Source of the DNA: Syntrophobacterales bacterium
GTDB taxonomy: Bacteria > Desulfobacterota > Syntrophobacteria > Syntrophobacterales > Thermodesulforhabdaceae
Length of the DNA: 64,000 nucleotides
Direction of reading: 5' to 3'
Assembly: GCA_026417655.1 (NCBI GenBank)
Contig: JAOACS010000029.1
Coordinates: 30,339 to 94,338, forward strand
Under the pieces are notes generated by a model that was not told the DNA's origin, made no database searches, and was given only the letters and a program-made list of their open reading frames with translations. A program made the position numbers and the translations under genes. Of this stretch, positions 28,461-38,437 are shown in pieces; position 1 is the first letter of the stretch, and every line of letters starts with the position of its first letter.

Positions 28461-31400
28461 TTAGATGCCTCCTTTCGCTTTGGTAAAAATAAGATCCTTC
28501 ACTGCCCTAACTAGATTTTCCCTATCCAACTTTATCTGATATTCATCGACTCCCACTTTTTTACCCTTTTCTATGTCTTCCTCCGATGCAAGGGAAGTAA
28601 GAGCTATTACTGGAAGGTGTGAAAGCCTAGGATCTGACTTTACAATCTTTGTGAGGCTGAACCCATCTAGTCTGGGCATTTCTATATCTGTCAGAAGTAA
28701 AGATATCTTACTGGATTGTTCCCTTAATATATCCAGAGCTTCCTGTCCATCATGAGCTTCAATGACCTGATAACCCTCTTCGATTAAAAATCCTTTTACA
28801 TATTGTCTAAAGAAGTCAGAATCCTCTGCCAGTAAGACTATGGGTCCCTGGTGGAAGGTTCTTTCTCTATCTAATTCAACCTCCTCAGATACCCATTCTG
28901 GGAAGAGGTTTTCTATAAGCTCGTCCACATTAATAAGCAGAGTAGTCCTCCCATCCATTATTATGGATCCGGCGATCCCAGGCTGCCTCAGGGTTTTTTC
29001 GTCTAAAACCACTCTAACCTCCACCGCATCTACAGGCATTGTTCCTAGAAGACCTACTTCATGATTTTTATACTTTAAAAGAATCACCACCTTTTCATCC
29101 TCAAGATCTAATTCCTTAACCCTGGCCAAATCGGAAAGAGTTACTAAAGGCAAAGAGACCTTACCATGTTTAATGGTTCTTCTTCCTCCTATGTATTCTA
29201 TTTCTTCCCCTTTTATCTTCATTATTCTCTCAACCCGGGAAAGAAGCACTGCACAGGGCTCATCTTCCGAGTTATAGAAAGTAAGAAGATTCAATCTATC
29301 TTCCGCTTCCTGAGCCATAACCTCTGAAGCCAACTCTTCAGCCCTTTTGGTTCCTTCCATTGAAACCAGTCCACATTGAGCCGCTATTCCTGCTGCATCA
29401 AGAACTAAAGCAACCTTTCCATCTCCCATTATGGTTGCCCCTGCATATTCCTTTAGATCCTTAAGATGTTTCCCCAAGGGCTTAACAACTATTTCTACGG
29501 TATCATGAAGCTTATCCACAATAAGTCCGTATTCTAGGGCACCTGCATTAAGCACAACTATATGGATACCACTTTGAAGGGATCTCCTATCTTTTAGTGA
29601 TCTCCTATCAAAATGGACAACCTTCTTGCTCTCTATCTCCTTTGCAGATGTTTCCAGATCAAGATGAAGAGATCTTCTATCGGCTATACGTTTTCTCCTA
29701 TCGGGCTCTAGTTTTCCTGTCTTAGGATCCAGGTAGAATCTAGGCATATTTAGCGCGTCAGCTAATCTTACAAGAGGAATTAGTTTTCCTCTTAGAACTA
29801 GCACCTCTGCATTTCCTACCACTTCTATTCTATTTTTTATTTGGTCCGGAGGGATAAATATAAGTTCCTTGACATGAACCTGCGGTATGGCAAATCTATC
29901 TTGCCCAACGGCCACCATGAGGCTTGGAAGAATTGCCAAAGTAAGAGGAAGTCTGATTCTAAAGGTAGTTCCTCTATCAATCTGGGATTCTATTTCTATT
30001 TTACCTCCCAGCTTTTCCAAATTGGTCTTTACAACATCCATTCCAACGCCTCGGCCCGATAGATCGGTGACCATTTCCTTTGTAGAAAGTCCAGGGAGAA
30101 AAATAATCGCCAGCCTTTCCTTTTCCCCCATCGCCCTAGCTTGATCGGGAGTTATAAGACCCTTCGCTATCGCTTTCTGGGTAACTCTTTCGGCGTCTAT
30201 GCCTGAACCATCGTCTTTTACTTCTATCACCACCTGACCTGCTTCATGGTAAGCCCTTAAAACCAACTGGCCTACCTTTGGCTTTCCCTTTTTTAATCTC
30301 TCCTCGGGAGGCTCAATACCATGATCTATAGCATTTCTAACCATGTGAGTAAGGGGATCGCTTAAACCTTCAACGAGAGTCTTATCCATTTCTACATCAG
30401 AACCATAGATCTCTAGATTGATCTCTTTTCCAAGTTTTCTTGACATGTCCCGCACCACCCTTGGAAACTTATTAAACACGTTTCCAATAGGCTGGAGCCT
30501 TGTAAGCATTATAGTCTCCTGAATATCCGAGGTGACAACATTTATCCTCTGAACAGAGGTTTGGAGTATTCTCTTGTCTCCACTACTTAGAGCTTCAAGG
30601 AGTTGGTTCCTTGCCAGAACCAATTCCCCTGCCAAATTCATCAGATCTTCCAAAAGCTCCACTCTAATTCTTATAGTCGTATCCTTAGGGGTTTCCTTTA
30701 CAAGGGGCTCCCGTTGAGCTTCAGCGTAAAGGATTTCCCCTCTTTGTTCTGGAGTTTTCTTAATTGGCATCTCTACCTGGGCAACGGTAACCTCCGGGAT
30801 GGGTAGAGCTTCATCTCTTACTTCTACCTCCTGCTTGGATTCCTGAGCCCTTTGCATCTCCATTAAGTTTTCGTTGGGATCAAAAATAAGATGGACCTTC
30901 TCCCCATCTATGTCGAAGAGAATTTGGGCGTGTTCTGGTTCTAAAATCGTGGAGAAAAGGACTAACCAATTAAGCTGACTTGTAGGTAGGTCATCGAGAG
31001 ATCCCACCGTTGTAATATCAAATGCTGTGCCCACTATCTCACCCGTTTCTTTCAATTCCCTCAATATGTCTATAGGTTTCTTGCCCCTTCTTTGAACGTC
31101 GTCTATTAGGTCATAACACACTAAATATAGATATTTCCCATTTTCCTTCACCCGTTGATAGTCTAGCTCCGTAATTACTACCTCTCCTTTTACGCCTGGA
31201 GCAGTTATCTTTACTTCCTTTTGGATCGACTGTTTCATAGAGGGAGGTAGATTGGCGGAAGTAAGTCCCAGCAAGGAAACTATAAGCTCAGAAACGTCTA
31301 TCTCATTACTTTGAGCTGGGTTATTTATCATCTCCTTTAGCTTATCGAAGGCAAGAAGAAGGATATTTACCACATCGGGGGTAGGAACAAGCCTCCCTGA

Positions 31401-31628
31401 TCTAATAAGGTCCAGCACATTTTCTGTCTTGTGGGCAAGTTCCTGGATGTTTTTGAGATCAAAAAAGCCGGCACCGCCCTTAATACTATGGGCAGCCCTA
31501 AACACCTTGTTTACCAGCTCGGGGTTTATGTTTTCCCCCATTGATTCTATCTCTAGAAGATCAGCCTCAATGTTTTCCAAATGCTCTCTCGACTCGGCAA
31601 TAAACTCATTCAAAAGACTATCGTCCAT
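28461..31628 (-). CDS. cheA: Hybrid chemotaxis histidine kinase CheA (HPt-kinase-CheW-CheW-receiver)
   Basis: Central kinase of the chemosensory module, 1055 residues. P1 HPt has H47 ([14 protein letters not shown]). A P2-like region (about 150-270) precedes the dimerisation and ATPase domains ([37 protein letters not shown]). The first CheW domain is split by an Arg/Asp-rich insert with DRRS repeats (about residues 650-700); a second CheW domain follows (about 775-905), and a C-terminal receiver ends the protein ([21 protein letters not shown]). The receiver lets it act like a phosphate sink or relay, as in FrzE-type kinases. It is followed downstream by receptors and cheW-B-R. Confidence 0.95.
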   Translation of the reverse strand: MDDSLLNEFIAESREHLENIEADLLEIESMGENINPELVNKVFRAAHSIKGGAGFFDLKNIQELAHKTENVLDLIRSGRLVPTPDVVNILLLAFDKLKEMINNPAQSNEIDVSELIVSLLGLTSANLPPSMKQSIQKEVKITAPGVKGEVVITELDYQRVKENGKYLYLVCYDLIDDVQRRGKKPIDILRELKETGEIVGTAFDITTVGSLDDLPTSQLNWLVLFSTILEPEHAQILFDIDGEKVHLIFDPNENLMEMQRAQESKQEVEVRDEALPIPEVTVAQVEMPIKKTPEQRGEILYAEAQREPLVKETPKDTTIRIRVELLEDLMNLAGELVLARNQLLEALSSGDKRILQTSVQRINVVTSDIQETIMLTRLQPIGNVFNKFPRVVRDMSRKLGKEINLEIYGSDVEMDKTLVEGLSDPLTHMVRNAIDHGIEPPEERLKKGKPKVGQLVLRAYHEAGQVVIEVKDDGSGIDAERVTQKAIAKGLITPDQARAMGEKERLAIIFLPGLSTKEMVTDLSGRGVGMDVVKTNLEKLGGKIEIESQIDRGTTFRIRLPLTLAILPSLMVAVGQDRFAIPQVHVKELIFIPPDQIKNRIEVVGNAEVLVLRGKLIPLVRLADALNMPRFYLDPKTGKLEPDRRKRIADRRSLHLDLETSAKEIESKKVVHFDRRSLKDRRSLQSGIHIVVLNAGALEYGLIVDKLHDTVEIVVKPLGKHLKDLKEYAGATIMGDGKVALVLDAAGIAAQCGLVSMEGTKRAEELASEVMAQEAEDRLNLLTFYNSEDEPCAVLLSRVERIMKIKGEEIEYIGGRRTIKHGKVSLPLVTLSDLARVKELDLEDEKVVILLKYKNHEVGLLGTMPVDAVEVRVVLDEKTLRQPGIAGSIIMDGRTTLLINVDELIENLFPEWVSEEVELDRERTFHQGPIVLLAEDSDFFRQYVKGFLIEEGYQVIEAHDGQEALDILREQSSKISLLLTDIEMPRLDGFSLTKIVKSDPRLSHLPVIALTSLASEEDIEKGKKVGVDEYQIKLDRENLVRAVKDLIFTKAKGGI

Positions 31629-31648
31629 GATTTTCCCTCAGAACCTTT

Positions 31649-31969
31649 TTAGTTACCTTGGATAAGGAAATACTTATCTAACCTCAGGGCCTTAAAAAGC
31701 TCGAGGTTTCTTTCGGAAATATTCTTAATGATAAGTTTCCCCCTAAATTTCGATAAAGAATTATAGACTGCAACCAAAAAACCGATCCCTGAGGAATCTA
31801 CAATCTCCACATCCTTCATATCAAACTCTAATTCTGTAACCCCTGAACTTATCATGCCCTTTACGGCATCTCTCATGGAGCCTACCGTCGTTGCCGTAAG
31901 GTCAACCCTTGGATTAAAATAACCTTTACTACCCTGTTTCTTTATCTCAAAACCAAACTGATTTTCCAT
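31649..31969 (-). CDS. STAS-domain anti-sigma factor antagonist
   Basis: The 106-residue SpoIIAA/RsbV-like protein has the phosphorylation motif VDSSGIGFL with serines 59-60. In such partner-switch modules the unphosphorylated antagonist binds the anti-sigma ATPase and frees its target. The ATPase and phosphatase expected to act on it are encoded immediately upstream (4 bp and overlapping), so it is probably their substrate. No sigma factor is encoded in the window, so the final target is unknown. Confidence 0.92.
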   Translation of the reverse strand: MENQFGFEIKKQGSKGYFNPRVDLTATTVGSMRDAVKGMISSGVTELEFDMKDVEIVDSSGIGFLVAVYNSLSKFRGKLIIKNISERNLELFKALRLDKYFLIQGN

Positions 31970-31973
31970 AGTC

Positions 31974-32381
31974 TCACTCCTGAAATGTTAATCTCCTTAT
32001 CAGAGAAACCGAATTACCCTTTCTATTAAAGACCACTTTATCAGAATAGAGCTTATATATGCAAATACCTCTACCAGACGTATCGGTCGGTTCAGTGCAT
32101 CTATTGAGCCGCTGTCTCCAGTCAAAACCAGTCCCATCATCCTTCACCGTTATTCTAATCCTGGAGTCCTGAATCCTTATTTCACAAAATACCGATAAGG
32201 AATTATCGGACTTACAGCCGTGAATTATGGCATTATTTAAGGCCTCCCTCAAAAGGAGGGTAACGGCAAATATTTCCCCCTCTAGATTCAATTTACTAAA
32301 CCAGGTTTTAACAGAGCTACACAATATATCCACCGACCTAAGGTCGGCAGGTAATATCCAAATTTTCCTATGTTCTTTCAT
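31974..32381 (-). CDS. Anti-sigma-factor type serine kinase (RsbW/SpoIIAB-like HATPase)
   Basis: The 135 residues form a GHKL ATPase: N-box REALNNAIIHGC, the G1 box VKDDGTGFDW and G2 TSGRGICIY. Proteins of this family bind sigma factors or other partners and phosphorylate a STAS antagonist on serine. It overlaps the PP2C phosphatase gene by 4 bp and is followed by the STAS gene, the usual three-part partner switch. Its bound target cannot be read from sequence. Confidence 0.9.
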   Translation of the reverse strand: MKEHRKIWILPADLRSVDILCSSVKTWFSKLNLEGEIFAVTLLLREALNNAIIHGCKSDNSLSVFCEIRIQDSRIRITVKDDGTGFDWRQRLNRCTEPTDTSGRGICIYKLYSDKVVFNRKGNSVSLIRRLTFQE

Positions 32382-33496
32382 AACTCCACTGCTAAAAGTG
32401 TTATGTCATCATCTTGGTTGGCTTTCTCTTCCACTATAGATTCCACCAACCTTTCGACAAAAAGATCGAGAGAAAGATTCATGAGCCTTCTGGCCCTATC
32501 TGAGATCAAGTCTACAGCCTGCTTTATATTAAAGTATTTCATCTTCTTGTGTTCAAGTAGTCCGTCGGAATAGAGTATTATCCTATCTCCAGCCTTTAGG
32601 AAAATCTCTTCTTCAGAAAGCGAAATAATGGGGAAAGCGCAAAGAAGGTCCCCGTCGGTTTTAAGAATTTGAACATCCCCATCTCTTCTAAGAACTAATG
32701 CGGGGGGGTGCCCTGCGGTAATATATCTTACGTGGCGAGTATTACGATTAATCCTAACGGCCACAGCACTCAGAAACATCTCTTCCGGCATAAGGGGACA
32801 AAGGGTATTTTGGATGTTTTTGAAAAGTTCCGTTAAGGTATTTACCATATTAAAATTTTGCCTAATGATTACCTTAAGAGCCGACGTCACAAAGGCCGAT
32901 TTAAGATCGTGGCCAGAAATATCTCCTAGAAAAAATCCATAGATATTGTTTCCTATCTCGACAACATCGTAAAAATCTCCCCCTGCTCCACTTAGGGGGC
33001 TATAATAGACAGCAAAGCGAGCCTCAGGAAGATCCTCAGGTTTTACAAGAATAGCCTTTTGAGCAACCTCTAGGGTCTTTAACTGTTCCTTCTGAAGGAC
33101 CTGTAACCTCTCAATCGCCTCCCGTATCTTGAGGTGGACCTTTATCCTAGCAAGCAGTTCCTGCACTTCAACGGGTTTGGTAATGTAGTCTACTCCTCCT
33201 AAAGAGAGGCCTTTGACCTTATCTTCTACCTTGTCTGCTGCAGATAGGAATATAACGGGTATGTCAGTTAAAGACGGCTCTTTTTTCAGGGATTTTAGAG
33301 TCTCATAGCCATCAAGCCCTGGCATAATTACATCTAAGAGTATTAGATCTGGAATGTTCTGTAGAGCAACTTCAATAGCCTGGTAGCCATCTTCCGCATA
33401 TGTTATAGAAAAACCCTCTTTCCTGAGAATATTCCCTATGATTAGCCTATCTATCTTCGAATCATCAACAATAAGTATCATGGGGGGTTTTCTCAT
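32378..33496 (-). CDS. Receiver-PP2C (RsbU/SpoIIE-type) serine phosphatase
   Basis: A two-component output protein of 372 residues. Residues 1-125 are a receiver (VDDSKIDR, D55 in [20 protein letters not shown]). A short coiled coil leads to a PP2C phosphatase domain (about 170-370) with AGGDFYDVVEIG, LGDISGHDLKSAFVTS, TAGHPPALV and YSDGLLEHK and the late QDDDITLLAVEL, all metal-binding aspartates in place. It is predicted to dephosphorylate the STAS protein when its receiver is phosphorylated, linking the kinases to the partner switch. Located 3 bp after the 1645-residue kinase. Confidence 0.94.
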   Translation of the reverse strand: MRKPPMILIVDDSKIDRLIIGNILRKEGFSITYAEDGYQAIEVALQNIPDLILLDVIMPGLDGYETLKSLKKEPSLTDIPVIFLSAADKVEDKVKGLSLGGVDYITKPVEVQELLARIKVHLKIREAIERLQVLQKEQLKTLEVAQKAILVKPEDLPEARFAVYYSPLSGAGGDFYDVVEIGNNIYGFFLGDISGHDLKSAFVTSALKVIIRQNFNMVNTLTELFKNIQNTLCPLMPEEMFLSAVAVRINRNTRHVRYITAGHPPALVLRRDGDVQILKTDGDLLCAFPIISLSEEEIFLKAGDRIILYSDGLLEHKKMKYFNIKQAVDLISDRARRLMNLSLDLFVERLVESIVEEKANQDDDITLLAVEL

Positions 33497-33499
33497 CTT

Positions 33500-36400
33500 C
33501 TATCTATCTCTCTCCAGGCTCTCCAATTTATCTTCCGACCCTTTTGGTAACCACTTTTCCAGCATCTCGGCCAAAGCTCTGAGTGATACCGGCTTGGACA
33601 CATAGTCATTCATACCAGCTTCTAAACACTTCTCTCTATCTTCCTGAAAAGCCCGGGCAGTCATAGCAACAATCGGAATATGTGGATTTAGCACTTGAGA
33701 ATCATAATGTCTTATTCGCTTTGTGGTTTCGAAGCCGTCCATCTCCGGCATCTGAACATCCATAAAAACTAAATCATAGGGAATCTTCATAAGTGCTTCA
33801 ATAGCTTCAAAGCCATTTTCAACAGCATCCGCTAAAACCCCAAGCTTTTTAAGAAGACCTATCGCTACCTGTTGGTTGACAACATTGTCTTCAACCACCA
33901 AAACTCTAGCCTTAAGGTGGGAAAAATCCGGCAAAGGAATACTTTCCCGAAGTGTGTGCCGGGTAATCATGAGTTTAGATGGTCCACTACTATCCGTTAC
34001 TAGGACCTGAGAGATTAAAGCCTTAAGTTCTTCCATCTTTGCCGGCTTAATCATGTAGCCGGAAAAACCAGTCTCCCGAAACCGCTTCGCATCACCAGGA
34101 AACCCAACCGACGTAAGCATAACAAGCTTAGTATCCGCAATTTTCGGATCGGCCTTAATAGCCCGGCCTACAGATTCGCCGTCCATATCCGGCATCTGCA
34201 TATCTATAACAGCCAATTTAAATGGGTCCCCTTCTTCTATGCCGCGATAAAGAGCTTTAAGACCCGATGGTCCGTCATAGGCCACTTCGGGTCGCATCCC
34301 CCACGACCTTAACCTTATAGAGAGAATTTCACAGTTAGTGGCATTGTCATCTATGATCAGAACCCGTGTCCCTGAAATCTCAACTGGAAGTGGCATCTTC
34401 TCACACTTTGCTTCCCTTCTAATACCAAAGCTTGCAGTAAACCAGAATTCCGATCCCTTTCCTACCTTGCTTTTTACTCCAATTTCGCCTCCCATTAATT
34501 TAACAAGCTGTTTGGAAATGGCTAAACCAAGACCCGTTCCACCATATTTACGGGTCGTTGAAGAATCTAGCTGGGAGAATTTTTCAAACAAAATATCAAT
34601 CTTATCCTCTGGGATACCTATTCCAGTATCACGAATAGAAAAATGAAGAATTGTTTTCTTGTCACTTTCCGACTCTAGAACCCTACTCACCCTAATAACT
34701 ACTTCACCCTTTTCCGTAAATTTTATAGCATTGCCCACAAGGTTAGTCAGTACTTGCCTTAGTCTTCCAGGATCGCCTATAAGAAGCGTGGGAACATCAG
34801 GGTCAATAGCACAAATAAGTTCCAAATTCTTTTCGTGCGCCTTGACCGCCATAGTCGCCGAAAAATCGTCCAAAAGGTTCTGAAGATCAAAATTGAGAGC
34901 TTCCAGTTCAAGCTTTCCAGCTTCAATTTTGGAAAGATCAAGAATGTCATTAATGATGCTTAAAAGTGCTTCAGAGGATGATCTGATGGTTTCAACATAA
35001 TGAGACTGCTCCTCTGTAAGTTTCGTATCTATAAGTAACCCCGTCATGCCTATAATCCCATTCAAGGGGGTTCGTATCTCATGGCTCATGTTGGCTAAAA
35101 ATTCGCTCTTTGCAATGTTAGCAACCTCTGCCTTAAGAGCCATCTCATTAGCATGAGAAATAGCCTTCTCAAGTTCTCTATTAAGCTCCCGTAGCTCATT
35201 CTCCATCCGTTTCCGCTCAGATATATCTACAAAACACTCTAGAAGCTTCTCCTGGCCGTTTATCCAGACAGGCTTAACCGTTTTAAGCACAACAATAGAG
35301 TCTTCGTTAACTCTAGGTATAAGTTGCTCAGCATTTTCTACTACCTGTCGACACCTATTCTCTCCATCACCAGGGCATAAAACTCTATAACATTCCTTAC
35401 CAATTATCTCCTCCAAAGAGACGCCAAGAAGCTTGGCCACATACTCATTAGCCGAATCAATTCTACGGGTTGTTGGATCTACAACAGCTACACCAACAGC
35501 TATATTCTGGAGTAAAACCCGTTGAAAGGCCTCTCTATCCCTAAGTTCCTTCTCTAAAAGCTTTCTTTCCGTAATATCACGAATGAGGGCAAGAAGTATA
35601 GGTTTACCCTTTTCAGTCATAACACCGAGGCAAACCTCACCCCACAACTCCTCACCGTCAAACCTACGATGTATCCATTCAAAGGTCGAAGAGCCCTTCT
35701 CAAAGGCTTCGACGACCTTTTCCTTCGCAACTTCATAGGAAGGTCTCCCATTGGGTTGAAATTCAGGCGAGAGATGAGCGAAAAAGGAGCCAACAATCTT
35801 CGATTTATCTCCACGAAATAGAACTTCCGAAGTCCTATTGCAATTTATGATAATACCCCTTTTGTCTAAAATTAAATAGGCTTCAGGAGAGTTATCAAAA
35901 AGCATACGATAACGCTCCTCGCTTTCTATAAGTTTCTGCTGTCGTTGGTATTCCTCAGTCACGTCACGAAAAACGAGGACCGAACCTGTAACCACCCCCG
36001 AGTCGTCACAAATGGGAGCGTAGGAACCGAAAATGTATCTCCTGGTGCCATCCCTTCCAATGAGAATAGAGCCTTCGTCTAATTCTATACTCATCTTTTT
36101 GTTGACGACTTGGATACTTAGATCTTCAAAGAAAGGACCTCCCGTAACAACCTGAAATACTCTTGAAAGGGGCTCCCCTATCGCATCATCTTTGGGCCAG
36201 CCAGTTAACATTTCAGCCTTGGGATTCATTCCAACTATTATGCCATCCAGATTGCAGGTTATTACTCCGTCCCCTATGGAGTGTAGTGTAGCTGCAAGAT
36301 GGGCCCTTTCTTTTCTCAACTCCTTTGTCCGTTGCTCTACAAGTTCTCTGAGCTCTTCTCGCTTGTGGGTCAACAAAAAGAGCACAATAACCAGGCCAAG

Positions 36401-38437
36401 AGTTGTCAGTCCCCCTATTGTTTCAACGGCAAGTCCTGCCCTGTTAGAGTGTGTTCTAAAAAATCCTGATCCAGCATGGGCGATCACTACAAAGGCCTTA
36501 CCAAAAGCGAAGATAGGACGATAGAGGGTCAGTTTCCCAACATAGAGGCTATCCCACAAAAAAGAGCTTGCAAGCGTTTCCAAATGACCATCGGAATGGA
36601 TAAAGGCGAGTTCCACCTGTGTAATATCGTCATCGGGAATAGTTGCACGAAGAAAATCGCCTAAGCGTAATACAGCTATAACAAAGCCCCTGAATGTACT
36701 CCCATCTGGACCTGAAAAGACCGGACGAAAAATAAGCATTCCCTTCTGTGTTCCCCTTTCCTCAAGTAGCGTAAGAGGATCTGAAGCCGTGGTAAGTCCC
36801 GTATATCTTGCCTCCTCTAAAGCAAGGCGTCGAACAACTTCGGAACCGACATCAAACCCCACAGGGGGAGGAGGTAGATTCATTTCTCTTGAAGCCACCA
36901 TAACTACCGGATAATATACTTCACGGCCTGTTACGGGAATAATATTTCCATAATCATCCCTTTGCCAAATCCTAAAGCCCTTTAGGCCCATGTTCCGCAT
37001 CTTCTGCTCAAAATCTTCCTTTTCTGAAGCTAGAACGGAAGGAACCCATACCCATGATTGGACAGCCAAATTTTTGGTAAGATATTCTGAATACCGTCGA
37101 AACTCCTCTACCGTAACCTCTTCACTTAAAGCGTAAAACTGGGCAAGTCCCTCTATTTCCTTATCCTCCAGAGAGTGAAAAACTCTTAAAAGCACACCGG
37201 TTCTACTCTCAGCAATATTTAAGAAGGCTTCGGATATGTGCCTGTTAGCTTCGTTATGAGTGAGCCAGGCTAAACATAAAGTAATCACAATGCCTACTGC
37301 CCCAACCAGTATGACTTCAACATATCTCATCCACCTAGGGGGAGTGATCCGTAATTTTTCTCTGTAACCTAACAAATAGAAACCAACTATTAGGAGGGTT
37401 ACTACCAAAAAGGAAGCGATAAAAACAGGTAAGATGCTCTCCTTTGCTACGGCCCATCTCCATTTATCAGCATCAATGTTCATACCAAGGACAGCTACTA
37501 GGTTTCCAATGGGTCTATAGACCCCTGCGCAGATTATTAGATCATCGAGTTTTTCAATATAGGTTATTTTAGGCTCTATCGCCTTACTTAAAGGATTTTG
37601 GTATTCATACTCAACCCAGCCACTACCCTCAGAAAGGGCAAGATTTAATATTTCCTGGCCTAAGTATTTACCGCCTGGCCAGTCTTTTTCGTCAAGTACA
37701 TTCATACCAACAAGCTCAGGTTTTACAGGATGAGCTACCATAATTCCCTCAAGATTTAAGACAAAGGCATAAAGATCACCCTTTATGAAATCGCCAGAAG
37801 GATTATTAAGCTCTTGAATTAGTCGATCCTTTCCATGCCTTTTGGCAAAATCGATAGCCCCTTTCACCAACGCTTCGGCATCCTTGGGTTCCGCTAGAGC
37901 TATTCTGGTTGAAGTAGGTTCATGGATCGGAACAAGTGCTGTGATCCAATTACCCCATCGGTCAGTCAAGGGTCCCTTAACGGAAGCCAAGTGATTACTA
38001 AAAACTGATAGAACCTCTCTAGGTATCTCTTCATACCTTTGGCCTAGAAAAACATACTCCTCTGAACCAGTAGGATTACTTACATACATGAAAATACTTC
38101 CATCCGGCTTACGACCAAGAAGATACACATAGGAGCACTCAAAACAAATAGCCCGAAGTGCAGAAAGCTGTTTTATGAAACGAAAATACAGGGGGGATTC
38201 GAAATCTGGTTCCTTCTCGACTACGGATTTTACAAGCTCAACATCTAACCCCTCCGCCATTATCTTGGCTCGAGTAAGAAAGTCTTGGCGCATCCAGTTA
38301 TCGACCCTCTCAAGGAACATCATCGCTCCTATGAAAGCAATTAATACGACCGTCGCTAGGAGAATAGGGACTAAAACCTGGAGTCTATTTATATCATAGC
38401 CTGTAGATCCTTCTCTCCTTACTACTTTGGTAGCCAT
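33500..38437 (-). CDS. Giant hybrid histidine kinase, Cache-CHASE-PASx3-HK-REC-REC (1645 aa)
   Basis: Membrane sensor kinase. TM1 is near 20-42, TM2 335-357, TM3 371-392 and TM4 672-690. The first periplasmic region (43-334) has an N-terminal part with an ICFEC pair and a Cache-like part ([16 protein letters not shown] ... IICAGVYR). The second (393-671) is a CHASE domain ([16 protein letters not shown]). Three PAS domains follow, the last with a [12 protein letters not shown] cysteine motif, then HisKA ([12 protein letters not shown]), HATPase ([23 protein letters not shown]), and two receivers, both with full acidic pair and Asp ([23 protein letters not shown]). It is a close paralogue of the next gene upstream and overlaps it by 16 bp. 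Confidence 0.93.
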   Translation of the reverse strand: MATKVVRREGSTGYDINRLQVLVPILLATVVLIAFIGAMMFLERVDNWMRQDFLTRAKIMAEGLDVELVKSVVEKEPDFESPLYFRFIKQLSALRAICFECSYVYLLGRKPDGSIFMYVSNPTGSEEYVFLGQRYEEIPREVLSVFSNHLASVKGPLTDRWGNWITALVPIHEPTSTRIALAEPKDAEALVKGAIDFAKRHGKDRLIQELNNPSGDFIKGDLYAFVLNLEGIMVAHPVKPELVGMNVLDEKDWPGGKYLGQEILNLALSEGSGWVEYEYQNPLSKAIEPKITYIEKLDDLIICAGVYRPIGNLVAVLGMNIDADKWRWAVAKESILPVFIASFLVVTLLIVGFYLLGYREKLRITPPRWMRYVEVILVGAVGIVITLCLAWLTHNEANRHISEAFLNIAESRTGVLLRVFHSLEDKEIEGLAQFYALSEEVTVEEFRRYSEYLTKNLAVQSWVWVPSVLASEKEDFEQKMRNMGLKGFRIWQRDDYGNIIPVTGREVYYPVVMVASREMNLPPPPVGFDVGSEVVRRLALEEARYTGLTTASDPLTLLEERGTQKGMLIFRPVFSGPDGSTFRGFVIAVLRLGDFLRATIPDDDITQVELAFIHSDGHLETLASSFLWDSLYVGKLTLYRPIFAFGKAFVVIAHAGSGFFRTHSNRAGLAVETIGGLTTLGLVIVLFLLTHKREELRELVEQRTKELRKERAHLAATLHSIGDGVITCNLDGIIVGMNPKAEMLTGWPKDDAIGEPLSRVFQVVTGGPFFEDLSIQVVNKKMSIELDEGSILIGRDGTRRYIFGSYAPICDDSGVVTGSVLVFRDVTEEYQRQQKLIESEERYRMLFDNSPEAYLILDKRGIIINCNRTSEVLFRGDKSKIVGSFFAHLSPEFQPNGRPSYEVAKEKVVEAFEKGSSTFEWIHRRFDGEELWGEVCLGVMTEKGKPILLALIRDITERKLLEKELRDREAFQRVLLQNIAVGVAVVDPTTRRIDSANEYVAKLLGVSLEEIIGKECYRVLCPGDGENRCRQVVENAEQLIPRVNEDSIVVLKTVKPVWINGQEKLLECFVDISERKRMENELRELNRELEKAISHANEMALKAEVANIAKSEFLANMSHEIRTPLNGIIGMTGLLIDTKLTEEQSHYVETIRSSSEALLSIINDILDLSKIEAGKLELEALNFDLQNLLDDFSATMAVKAHEKNLELICAIDPDVPTLLIGDPGRLRQVLTNLVGNAIKFTEKGEVVIRVSRVLESESDKKTILHFSIRDTGIGIPEDKIDILFEKFSQLDSSTTRKYGGTGLGLAISKQLVKLMGGEIGVKSKVGKGSEFWFTASFGIRREAKCEKMPLPVEISGTRVLIIDDNATNCEILSIRLRSWGMRPEVAYDGPSGLKALYRGIEEGDPFKLAVIDMQMPDMDGESVGRAIKADPKIADTKLVMLTSVGFPGDAKRFRETGFSGYMIKPAKMEELKALISQVLVTDSSGPSKLMITRHTLRESIPLPDFSHLKARVLVVEDNVVNQQVAIGLLKKLGVLADAVENGFEAIEALMKIPYDLVFMDVQMPEMDGFETTKRIRHYDSQVLNPHIPIVAMTARAFQEDREKCLEAGMNDYVSKPVSLRALAEMLEKWLPKGSEDKLESLERDR

